A stretch of DNA of 64,000 bases, from positions 121,550,817 through 121,614,816 of the forward strand of contig CM043958.1 of assembly GCA_014529385.2 (NCBI GenBank), given 5' to 3'. This document shows, piece by piece, positions 54,874-64,000 of the stretch. How positions within the stretch are numbered: position 1 is the first letter of the stretch; the number at the start of each line of letters is the position of its first letter. A model generated the notes under the pieces. The model did not search any database, was not told the DNA's origin, and saw nothing but the letters and a program-made list of their open reading frames with translations. This DNA is from Adiantum capillus-veneris. Lineage: Eukaryota > Streptophyta > Polypodiopsida > Polypodiales > Pteridaceae. The position numbers and the translations under genes are program-made.

Positions 54874-55738
54874 CTAGAAGGGGCAAGGAGGGGTGTAAGA
54901 ATTGGAAGGGTGCGAGAGTTGGAGGTTAAGCATATTCTCGACATTGAGCGCATTGAGCCAACAAATAAGGGTCTTGGGGAGATGGGATAATTTGGGCGCG
55001 GAGTCAAGCAAAAGGGAGAGAGGTTTAATCAAGGAATGACAGAGATTAAGGTTGCGCCTAAAGGGTGAAAAGGGAATTTTTACCACAAAGGGGGGGTCTT
55101 TTGATACCGGTTTTTTCCTTAGGAGAGAGTCCCTATCGTTGTAAGAGATAAGGGAGAAACAATTACAGAGAAGAGTTTGAGGGTACCCCCTTGCTCTAAG
55201 TCTTTGAAAAAACAGGGCACGAATGGTAAGAAAGCCCTCGAAGGAGCTCTCTCTAAGGATATATCTTTTCAGCTCTGAAATGATAAAAGCGACTTTCTGG
55301 TGTGTTGGGTGCCAATATTTCCAGGGAATGTAGTTGTAAGAGTTAAGAATTTTTTGATAGCAATGAGAGTCGAGAATCCCTGTATGAGAAAAAGAGGGTC
55401 CTTTGAAGAAATAAATGTCAAGGATGGAAGCTTCTATGGAAGAAATGATAGAGGAAATTTTGATATGTTTTTGGAGTGGTGACTCGTACAGCTTGAGGAT
55501 TTTCTCAAGATCAAGAAGGGAGCCCTTCCAAATGCCAAAGGCATCATCAATGTATCTTTTGAAAAAGAGAAGAGAGGGATGGGAGGGAAGGTTGATACTA
55601 TCTTCCAGGTGACAAAGAAAGAGGCAGGCATAGACGACATCAAAATTGGAACCCATGGCAGTACCTTTGATTTGTCACCAACATTTTTCTTGGAAGGAGA
55701 TGTAGTGGTGGTTAAGGACAAGAGAGGCCAACGAGAGG
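54874..55738 (-). pseudogene. Penelope-like element P4: RT palm to C-terminus, 5' truncated
   Basis: A 260-codon open frame (55656-54874) has MGSNFDVVYACLFL, KRYIDDAFGIW near 55545, ILDIYFFKGPSF, a YWHPTHQKVAFIISELKR block and RARGYP, the palm-thumb series of PLE RTs in one undisturbed frame. No GIY-YIG endonuclease follows. Upstream, the RT is cut at 55738 and joined to fragment X, so the first half of the protein is missing. It is the best-preserved PLE C-terminus here. Confidence 0.87.
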
Positions 55739-55739
55739 A

Positions 55740-55917
55740 GTATCCATGTCTATATTGCATGGCAAGCATTAGAAAAAGAGGATGGCTTGTAGACCATGAA
55801 GTTGGGAAGTTGACTACCCATCATCTCTCATGATTTGGGATCCAAGCTTCCATATTCTATTAAGCCAAGTACATTTGAGAACAAGTGCATAGAGAGATGT
55901 GAAGTTTTCTCTCTTGA
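55740..55917 (+). pseudogene. Second copy of fragment X (178 bp)
   Basis: Identical by eye to 2941-3118, encoding YPCLYCMASIRKRGW. Its right edge joins PLE P3 exactly as 3118 joins P2; its left edge joins PLE P4. This places a duplication breakpoint at about 55739. Confidence 0.8.
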
Positions 55918-57464
55918 ATGGAACCTTCTATGGAAGAAATGACGGGGGAAATTTTGATATGTTTTTGGAGTGGTGACCCGTACAACTTGAGGATTTTCTC
56001 AAGATCAAGAAGGGAGCCCTACCAAATGCCAAAGGCATCATCAATGTATCTTTTGAAAAAGAGAAGAGAGGGATGGGAGGGAAGGTTGATACTATCTTCC
56101 AGGTGACAAAGAAAGAGGCAGGCATAGACGACGTCAAAATTGGAACCCATGGCAGTACCTTTGATTTGTCGCCAACATTTTGCTTGGAAGGAGATGTAGT
56201 GGTGGTTAAGGACAAGAGAGGCCAATGAGAGGATGAGACTTGCTTTGGGTGAGGAAAAATGGTGCTGGATAGAGTTAGAGAGTGCAAGCAAGCCTTTTTG
56301 AATGGGAATGCTAGGGTATAAAGACTCAACGTCAAACATGAAGAGAAGGACATTAAAAGGAAGGACAAGAGAGGAGATATCCTTGATGAGTGAAAAGGAA
56401 TCTTTGAGGTGTTGCTTCTTAGTGAGAAGGATAGGGAGAAGCTGGAAGTGGAGCCATATAGAGGCATGCTCCAGAACATATCCCCTATAAGAGCAAATGG
56501 GGCGTCCTACTAAGGAGGGTTTGCGGATTTGAGGAAGTAGAAAAAAGGGGCAAGGTTTGAGTTTAGAAGAAAGAGGCTTAAGGATGAAAGCTTGGTCTTT
56601 AGAAGAAAGAAGAGCGCAATTGGTAAGAATGGAGGAAAGAAGAGAAGAGACAAAGGAGAGGGGAGCTAAAGGCACGGGGGTGTAGGTAGAGGAATCTAGG
56701 AGATTGTTAGAGGCTTCCTCTATATACCAAGGTTTGGATAAGATGACCGGTCCTAAATTTTTTTCTTGCTGGCTTGATGATAATGGAAGGATCATTTTTT
56801 AAGGAAAGAAGAGCTTTCTTTAAAAAGGAAGGGGGTGAGATGTGATAAGACAAGAAGTAAGCTTTCCAAAAGCTGCTAAGCTGTGAAGAAAGAGAAGAGA
56901 AAATATTTTGAGATTAAGTGATAAAGCTGGTGGGTACCAAGAGGTATTGTGAAGAGAAAAAGGAGTAGAGGGTGGGGAGACTTCTTTAAAAAAGAGCTTA
57001 AGCTGGTAGCTTCTTTCCAAATTGGAAAAAGACTGTTTTAGAGAGGAGAGAATAGGAGGGGAGGGGGGAGGAATATGTAAGGCCTAAACCAAGAAGCTTC
57101 TTTTCACAATGGGAAAGCGTACGTTTGGAGAGATTGTGGCAAGCTAAGTTAGTGACCTTGTTTTCTAACTCAGAAACCGATTGCTTTCCTAGAGTAATCA
57201 CCGCGTGAAAAGAGAAGGGTTAGTAAGCGGAAGCCAATACTTGCATCTTCTTTTAGAAACACCATAAGGGGAAGGAGTGGAGTGGGGTGTAATGGGGAAT
57301 CTTCTTTTAGCAATGCCATAAACGGAAGGAGTGGAAATGGGTGTAGTGGGGACGTAAGTTGGAGAAGAGGGAGGAGGGGTCCAATAAAGAGGAAAAAGGG
57401 GAGGTTTGGAGAAGAGAAAATGGACCCATGAAGTAGGGTTCTCAATGGCTACTTCCTCCTCCAT
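55918..57464 (-). pseudogene. Penelope-like element P3: N-terminal half and RT, 3' truncated
   Basis: Near-duplicate of P2. ATG at 57464, then LSKRTLSHCEKKLLGL near 57140. A 258-codon frame (56795-56019) holds PFFLLPQIRKPSLVGRPIC, MFDVESLYPSIPI, IKGTAMGSNF and KRYIDDAFGIW. It is truncated at 55918 at the same base as P2. Frame changes near 57040 and 56800 break it. Confidence 0.85.
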
Positions 57465-58062
57465 TGCAAGTTTTTTGAATATCTAGGTTCTTTAGGAATG
57501 TTGGATAAGGGATGGGGAGATTTAGAGGGAAGACGCAAACAGGTGGGAGAGGGGTGGTTAGAAAACGGAGGGGTATTAAGGGGGTATTTGGGAGATTTGA
57601 GTAAAGGAGGAATAGGTGGGGGAAGATATGTACCACTCGAGCCTATGTAAAACGCTAATCAAGAAACCTTTGGTTGGATACTATAACAATAGGGGTCACA
57701 TGTGGTTTCAAATACCAAAGAAATAGCTTAACCAAAACATTCCCAAGAACACGAGGTGGACACAAGGAAGTAAAAATTGGCTCCTTGTTTGGTCGATTTC
57801 TAGTGCTGAATGTTTAGTGCACAGAATTTGTGAGGCCTTTGACCCGAGGAGTTCACTAAATTATATGTAACATAGCACATTTGTCCAATAGAAGGGATTT
57901 TATATTCTTGTAAAGTTACAGAAACATGTGTAGATAAGGCCTATAAGGGGTACTTTTAATCCATTCTGGTGAACGCACATGATATATGAAAATTTTACAT
58001 AGTGAATGTTCCGGACCTTTGAACACAGAGAAAAGGGGGGGGGGGGGGGGGGGGGGGGGCGG
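57465..58062 (-). mobile_element. PLE 5' non-coding region (upstream of P3), ending in poly-G
   Basis: Third copy of the PLE 5' region. It ends in 25 G (58035-58059), where gypsy element E has inserted. Confidence 0.65.
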
Positions 58063-59624
58063 TGTCATAATAATCAATATCTAATTCTCCTAAATGATTT
58101 TCTCATATTAAACTGATCATTTAATGTGGGGAAGTGCCAGGAGAGAAAAAGCTAGAATATTGGTTAAGCTAGCAGACCGGCCACAGTAGGGATCCAAAGG
58201 AGGGGCCATCTGCAAAAGATCCATGTGCAACAATGGGCTAAAAAGACCCTAAGGTTCAGCCCATTAAGACTTCCAAAATGCTAAGGTTCCAAAATTCAAA
58301 GGTTGTGTCCAAAGGTCAACCCTAGGGAAATTGGATGCTTTGTGTGTGACCAAAAAGTCTTTTCAAATCCCTACATAGGAGGGGGCGAGCCTTGGGAGTA
58401 GGGGATGAGAGAGAAAGTCACACACACACACAGGCTCCCTTTACACAAAGGGAATTAGGGACACATGTCAGCTCCCTAGCCCAGATGCCCACAAGGTGTG
58501 CCCAATTCCTATTGGATGGCCTTGGAGGTGGACCAATGAGATTTAGGCTAGAGTAAATAGAGTTTAATTAATTTAAAAACACTTAATAAAAGAACCAATG
58601 AGAATTAAGTCCTCTAGAAGACTATTGGACGGTCTCCCAAGGGGTCCAATGAGCATTCAACAGCCCAATGGCTTGCCTGATTCCTATTGTCCAGGAGGCA
58701 AAGGGGTCCAATGAGAGTTTAGTTTAATTGTTAAATTACCTAAAGCTTTCACAAAAGGGGAAAGGGGGACACATGTCAATAGGCTATCACTTATGCTGCT
58801 TAATAATCGTTGGCTTGTTGACTTGGGGATGGCCAATGGGGAGATAGCAAGAGCAAATAGCAAGAGGGCTCACCCAAGAGAGAGAGGGGGCTGATTTTGG
58901 CAAGGCATTATCACACACACACTCACACAATCTCATGTGAAGAAAGAGAAGACTATCTCTTCCCAAGCTTTAATGGAGAGCTCATCACCTACTCCAAGCT
59001 TGTGAGATAGAAGCCTACATCAACACACTCTTGGCATGTGGATGCAAATCCAACCAAGAGCCAAGCTTCAATGCATGATCATCTCCTCTACCAAGATAAT
59101 CACTAAGCTAAGCTATGATAATATGAGTGATTATGTGAGGAGATGTACATCTTTCTCGTAAGATACTCCTTCTTCCTCTCAATCTACTCTCATACCCTGC
59201 TAGCTCTCACCATCTTCGAAGGTGTGTGAGGTCTTGGGTCTGAGAACGGGGATAATTAAAGTTGTGTTTGCTAAGTGTTTTGCTTAGCGCATGAAGCTTT
59301 CATCTTCATTGCACTAGCTAGTCTTGAAGGAACACAAAGAATTGTATTGTACAATGTCTCTCTTGATGGGAGAAACCATAATACAAAGCCTTTTGGAGGG
59401 GGGACCGGCTCCATGTAAATCCGGTCCTCAACTGTTGTCAATAGCTTAATTTCTCTCTCTTTTGAAAGTATTGTTGATGCTATCTAACTAGGTGTTATGC
59501 TTTTTGTTGCTCTCTCCACCAAAGCACTCTTGTAATTCTCATTAGGAATCTATTCTAATGAAATGCCCACTATGTTCATGCTAATTTCGGCTACACATAA
59601 GTTTTTAGACCATTTAATGTTACA
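58063..59624 (+). repeat. Element E 5' LTR
   Basis: Opens TGTCATAATAATC next to the poly-G tract and closes TGTTACA, one base before a PBS; 1562 bp. The left boundary rests on comparison with the uninterrupted PLE regions; the partner LTR is not visible. Confidence 0.75.
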
Positions 59625-59625
59625 T

Positions 59626-59637
59626 TGGTATCAGAGC
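59626..59637 (+). promoter_or_regulatory. Element E primer-binding site, tRNA-iMet
   Basis: TGGTATCAGAGC, one base after the LTR end. Confidence 0.9.
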
Positions 59638-60040
59638 ACAAGGTTTCTCTTTTCCTTCTCAAGAAGGGAGGTCCTTAAGATAGCTATAATAGTTGGTATT
59701 ATTAATTGCCTATGAGTAAGTAGAATAGGGAATTTTCAGCCTTACAGTGCGCTTGCCTTTGCACAGTTAAGAGGGCATCACTATCGAGAGCTATGGTCTT
59801 AATAGTGGAGTCCTACGGGGCTTGCCTACGGCTTAACCACTATTGAGCTATTAGAAGCTTGACAGGAGCCGGTGCTGTTTTGGTGTCGAAAGACCCTGTC
59901 TTCTATTCCTTGCAATTAATGGTATTCGAGCCACGGGTATAGTAGCTTGAGTGCCTTTTCTAAAGGGGTAAAGAGGAGTAGCAACTAGGGCTTGAAGTGC
60001 CAAAGTACACCTAAAAAGTTTACACCTAAAAGTTGTTAGA
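59638..60040 (+). other. Element E leader
   Basis: About 400 bp between PBS and the Gag start codon; no feature recognised. Confidence 0.6.
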
Positions 60041-61560
60041 ATGGCTGACAATAGTAAAGAGAGTGAAATTAATGTTGATAACTTTGATTTTGCTCATGAG
60101 AAAGCTGCTAATGATGCTTCAATGCTTGTTAACTATCTTGTTTCTAGGCTTCAACAAGCCATGGGAAATCCATCTCTCCAAAGTGAAGTGCAATGGCAGC
60201 TCCGTGCTCACGGGATTCTCCAAGCTCATCACCATGATGAGAGAACATCTAGGAAGCCTCTTTGTGAGACTACCAAAAGAGGTCTCTCTTTGATTCGGGA
60301 AGAAGAAGAGAATCCATACAAAGGGCTCAAGAATTTACTTCTTGATGATGCATCTCCTTCCCAAAGGAGAACTCAAGAGACTCCATGGAAGGAACGAGAA
60401 AGAAGTGAGTCTCCCGCCACCTCGGCGGAGATGGCTCCATGAAGACAGCGGGCTAAACGCTCTCCATCACCACCAAAGCGGAGAAGACCATCACACTCTT
60501 CTCCACGCCATAATTCAAAGAGGGATGATAAAAAGCAAGAGAAGAAAAAGGCGAGAAAGAGGACACCCTCTTCTCTTCTTCATCCTCTTTCTCTTATGAA
60601 AGTGATGGTAAAGACGACGAAGATCAAGACAAGAAAAAGGCGAGAAAGAGGTCACCCTCTTCTCCACCTTCTTCAAATTCTTCACCTTCTGAAGAAAGTG
60701 ATGGTGCAACCTTTGAACCATAAAAAAGAAGAGGCCATAGGAAATCCTATGCCGCATGGAAGAGGTCGTCCAAGTTGAAGAAATTCAAAGAGGGAGGGAA
60801 GAGCATCTCTTTCCTTACCTATGATGGTACCTTTGGTGCTACGGACAAAGTCTTGGCCTTTATCAAGAAATTTGATGCGGTGTTTGGAGATGAGGGCTTC
60901 ACCAAGTCATCTAAGCTACTCCATGTAGCTACGCACTTTCAAAAGTCTGCCAGGCAATGGTGGTCTAGCCTACGAGCCTAGCCTACGAGCCTAGCCTACG
61001 AGCCAACGGTGAAGCTCCACGAACATGGAAATCTTTAAGAGCTTCCATTATGAGGCAATTTTTGGCCACCGATGCCAAAGACAAAGTACCCACCGAATGG
61101 CGAAGCTTAAAGCTCTCTCCCTATGAATCCATCCACAAATATGTAGAAAAGTTTTGGGACCTACAACTCATAGCCACTGTCTTCAAAAAGTTGGATTTTG
61201 GAGAGCAAAAGCAACAATTTTGTGCGGGCTTAACCGAAGAAATGGCGGAGTATGTCAACTCCCAAAGGCCACGTACCATATCGGCGGTAATACACCATAC
61301 TATGGTGGCCTCACGAATCAATTTCCAAATGGGGGCTAAACGAAATAATAAACCCCCAAAAAACAAGGGTTCCAATGAGCCTAAGGGGAAGGAAAATGTC
61401 CAAAAGTCTCCTAAGGGCAACTCCAACAAAGCTAAAGAGAAGGGAATTTACAAAGGTAAGAACAAACTCTCTCCTAAAGAGCTTGAGTGTTATCGCAAGG
61501 ATAACTGGTGTTTCAAGTGCAGCGAACAAGGGCATGCGTACCACGCTTGTCCCCAAAAGA
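60041..61560 (+). pseudogene. Element E Gag (frameshifted)
   Basis: ATG at 60041 (MADNSKESEINVDNF). The frame stops at 60440 but continues in sense as a basic Ser/Arg/Lys-rich stretch with internally repeated KKKARKRTPSS-type units (60540-60680). The capsid-like core follows: ISFLTYDGTFGATDK, FIKKFDAVF, ARQWWSSLRA (60775-60980). A triplicated CCTACGAGCCTAG-type unit at about 60969-61003 shifts the frame. The second core half (SLKLSPYESIHKYVEKFW, GLTEEMAEYV) and the knuckle CFKCSEQGHAYHACP (about 61510-61555) are in frame 61050-61991. Confidence 0.85.
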
Positions 61561-61991
61561 ACAACCGCCAAGATCCTCCTAGAGCTTCCTTGGTTGAAAT
61601 CCAAGAGGAGGAGACTCACCAAACTCATCACAAAGGATCTCCTCTATGCCATGCTTGGGGAAAGGTAAGAGAACATGATGCTTTTATTCTCTTTGACCCT
61701 GGTTCTACTCACAATCTAATATCTATAGAGTTGGCCACCAAGCTAGGCATACAAGCTTACGAGATGGGAGATGTCCTACCCGCAGACAGTGCCTTCAAGG
61801 GGCAAGAAGATTCAGTCACTCCCTTAATCGGGAAATTGAGGCTTCATGTCCAAGGCTATGTGGACAAAGAGGACTTCTTTATCTCTCCTCTCAAGCATGA
61901 GGATGTAATCCTAGGGGCACCATGGTTTGACCGCCTAGCTGCCGATGTTAAATTTCCTGAAAGGAGAATCTCCTTTAAGACATGTATATAG
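61561..61991 (+). pseudogene. Element E protease
   Basis: Follows the CCHC knuckle in the same frame. The catalytic motif reads LFDPGSTHNLIS (near 61690), with Pro where DSG or DTG is expected, and the second motif VILGAPWFD is near 61908. The frame closes at 61991; the next frame overlaps it by ten bases. Confidence 0.75.
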
Positions 61992-63534
61992 ATGCTAAGG
62001 AAATGGGCAACACTATTCCCATTGTACATACACCAGCTTTCAACAAGTCAATAAAGAGCTCTATTTCCATGTACATGATTTTTGTTAAAGATTCTCAAAA
62101 TGAACCTAATGCTTTAGCAAAAGAAAATAAAAGCAACCAAAAGGAATTAGAGTTATCCAATTTTCTCAAGGGGTTTCAAGATGTTTTTATTGACGACATC
62201 CCTTGTGAGCTACCTCCTAAACGAGGTAATGATGACCATGCAATTGAACTTCTTCCAGGAAGTTCACCGCCTAACAAACCTCCTTATAGAGTTTCTCAAG
62301 CTCAACAAGAGGAGATTATGCGGCAAGTGCATGAGTTAGTTGAGAAGGGCATGGGTAGGCCTAGCTCATCTCCATTTTGCTCACTTGTGCTATTAGTGCA
62401 AAAGAAAGACGGCACATATCGTATGTGTGTCGACTATAGAGCACTAAATAGGATCACTATCAAGAATAGGTTTCCTGTTCCACGGGTAGAAGACTACAAG
62501 GATCGACCTACTTCAGTAGGATTGACCTAAAAAGTGGCTATCATCAAATAAGGATAGTTGATCAAGACATTGTAAAGACCGCATTTTGCACCACATTTGG
62601 TCTTTATGAATACATTGTCATGCCTTTTGGCTTGACCAATGCACCAGCCACATTCAACCGCTTGATGGAGAAGCTGTTCAGGCCTCATCGAACCTTCACT
62701 GGAGTGTTCTTTGATGATATTATCATCTACTCTAATTCATTAGACAAACACAAGCAACACCTCCAGGTAATATTTCAAGTTTTAAGAGAGAAAAAACTTT
62801 ATGTTAATCGAAAGAAAAGTGAATTTTTCTTGCAAGAGATTCAGTATTTAGGTCACATTATCTCTCAAGATGGCATCCAAATGGATCCATCAAAGTTAGA
62901 GGTAATAAAAGGATGGCCTAAACCAAGGAATCTTCATGAACTAAGAAGCTTTATAGGTATGTGTGCATACTATAGACGCTTCATAGAAAAGTTCTCACAA
63001 ATTGCGGGACCATTACATGACCTAACAAAGAAAAGTGTTAGGTATACATGGTCTGATAAGGAGAAAAATGCTTTCGAAAAGCTTATCTCTCAACCTGTGC
63101 TTACACTACCGGATCTCTCAAAACCATTTGAGGTCCAATGTGATGCTTGTGGTGATTTCCTTGGAGCTCTTTTGCTCCAAGAAGGGCACGCCATAGGCTA
63201 TGAGAGTCGAAGGCTCGACCCTGTTGAGCAAGCTCTAGGCATATATGAAAAGGAACTCCTTGCAGTTCTACATGCCTTAGACTCATGGAAGCACTATTTA
63301 TTGGGGAATCCTTTCATTCTACGAACGGATCACCAAAGTCTTAAGTACTTCATGACGCAGACCAAGCTCTCCGACAAAAAAATGAGGTGGGCAAATTTCC
63401 TTTTGCAATTTCATTTTCATATTGCTCACATTGCTGGCAAGCATAATCAAGTAGCTGATGCACTCTCAAGACGGCCGAGAGTGAATGCGGTTTCCATAGC
63501 AACTCACAATGATCTATCTTCAATGATAGATTAG
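61982..63534 (+). pseudogene. Element E reverse transcriptase and RNase H
   Basis: RT entry and fingers are in 61982-62530 (FCSLVLLVQKKDGTYRMCVDYRALN). Near 62505 about 24 bases are missing and the frame changes; FSRIDLKSGYHQIRI follows. The main frame then carries MPFGLTNAPATFNRL, FFDDIIIYS (catalytic DD near 62710), FIGMCAYYRRFIEKF, RNase H (CDACGDFLGALL, YEKELLAVLHAL, RTDHQSLKYF) and HNQVADALSRR. A TAG at 63532-63534 ends it before integrase. Confidence 0.9.
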
Positions 63535-64000
63535 TATGCTATTGATCCCGATTTTAGAGATGTGATTTCAGCCCTTGCATTAGGGAAGAAAGAAGAACCA
63601 TTTACTTTACAAGATGGTTATCTTCTCTACGGCAATAGACTATGTGTTACTAACTCACTACGTGAGAATGTAATGTATGAATCTCATGCTCCACCTTATG
63701 CTGGGCATAGGGGGATTCAGTCTACCTTAAAGGGAATTGAAACATATTTCTATTGGCCTACCATGAAAGTGAACATACAACAGTATGTTTCTAAATGTGT
63801 GGTATGCCAAAAGACAAAATTTGATAGAGGGAAGCAACTTGGATTGCTTCAACCCTTGCCAATCCCTAATTCACCATGGGAGAGCAAATCCATGGATTTT
63901 ATCTTTGGATTGCCTAAGTCTATCCATGGGAATACGGGAATATGGAGGATAGTAGACAGGTTCAGTAAACAAGCTCATTTTATACCTGTCAAAAAGACTA
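63535..64000 (+). pseudogene. Element E integrase, N-terminal part
   Basis: In frame after the TAG: HHCC module (ESHAPPYAGHRG, KCVVCQKTK), then LLQPLPIPNSPWE, SMDFIFGLP with the first catalytic Asp, and VDRFSKQAHFIPVKKT. The window ends before the second catalytic Asp and the Glu. Confidence 0.88.

Larger units (their letters stand above)
58063..64000 (+). mobile_element. Element E: Ty3/gypsy element, runs off the window
   Basis: LTR, iMet-type PBS, Gag, protease, RT, RNase H and the start of integrase on the plus strand. The RT and integrase blocks (MPFGLTNAPATF, SMDFIFGLP, VDRFSKQAHF) are those of chromovirus-like gypsy elements, distinct from A and B. The 3' end, including any chromodomain and the second LTR, is outside the window. 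Confidence 0.9.

Noticed and set aside
58063-59624. A host gene in the long non-coding stretch before element E Gag
   Set aside because: No frame or domain was found; LTR ends and an adjacent primer-binding site explain the whole stretch.

Overview
The window is a piece of a large, repeat-packed plant nuclear genome. Every coding region I can assign belongs to a retroelement, and I found no host gene, rRNA or tRNA. The plant assignment rests on Ty1/copia elements primed by initiator-Met tRNA, Ty3/gypsy elements of the Tat/Athila style (one pair primed by a tRNA-Asp-type site), and deep nesting. Penelope-like elements (PLEs) are rare in plants, so a fern, lycophyte or conifer is plausible, but the species cannot be fixed from sequence alone.

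Layout. 1-2323 holds the end of a minus-strand copia-type element (LTR 207-403) abutting a decayed plus-strand copia pol with its 3' LTR (2103-2323). From 2941 to 58034 the original locus was a head-to-tail array of minus-strand PLEs: P2 3119-4658, P1 6460-7813 plus 52631-53420, P4 54874-55738 and P3 55918-57464. Long inter-copy regions between them carry hairpins, poly-G tracts and two hammerhead ribozyme motifs. P1 is split by one 44.8-kb nested insertion (7814-52625, target duplication CCAAG/CCAAT). This is element A, a gypsy element that has lost its PR-RT-RNase H-integrase core. Element A is itself interrupted by element B (15389-35749), a related and fuller gypsy element with LTRs about 99% identical. 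The 3' LTR of A has become a tandem array of five LTR copies (42188-52625), and copia element D (46995-52535, minus strand, target duplication TGCTG) sits in the fifth copy. At 58063, in the poly-G tract of the last PLE 5' region, gypsy element E begins and runs off the window.

The A/B family is the most unusual system here. Its order is LTR, PBS, leader, Gag, protease 1, RT, RNase H, integrase with a duplicated zinc-binding module, a second aspartic-protease-like domain, a Trp-repeat tail, an internal purine tract matching the 3' PPT, a long non-coding spacer, a roughly 1070-residue coiled-coil protein, PPT and LTR. Both non-coding regions (before Gag and before the coiled-coil ORF) carry phased copies of a 24-nt palindrome, 21 in all, often about 284 bp apart. 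A uses one version and B another that differs by paired changes in both arms, so the symmetry survived while the sequence changed.

Most coding regions are broken by frameshifts or stops. The intact-looking ones are the coiled-coil ORF of B (30172-33393) and most of the D polyprotein. Positions and identities come from reading by eye; no alignment, folding or database search was run.
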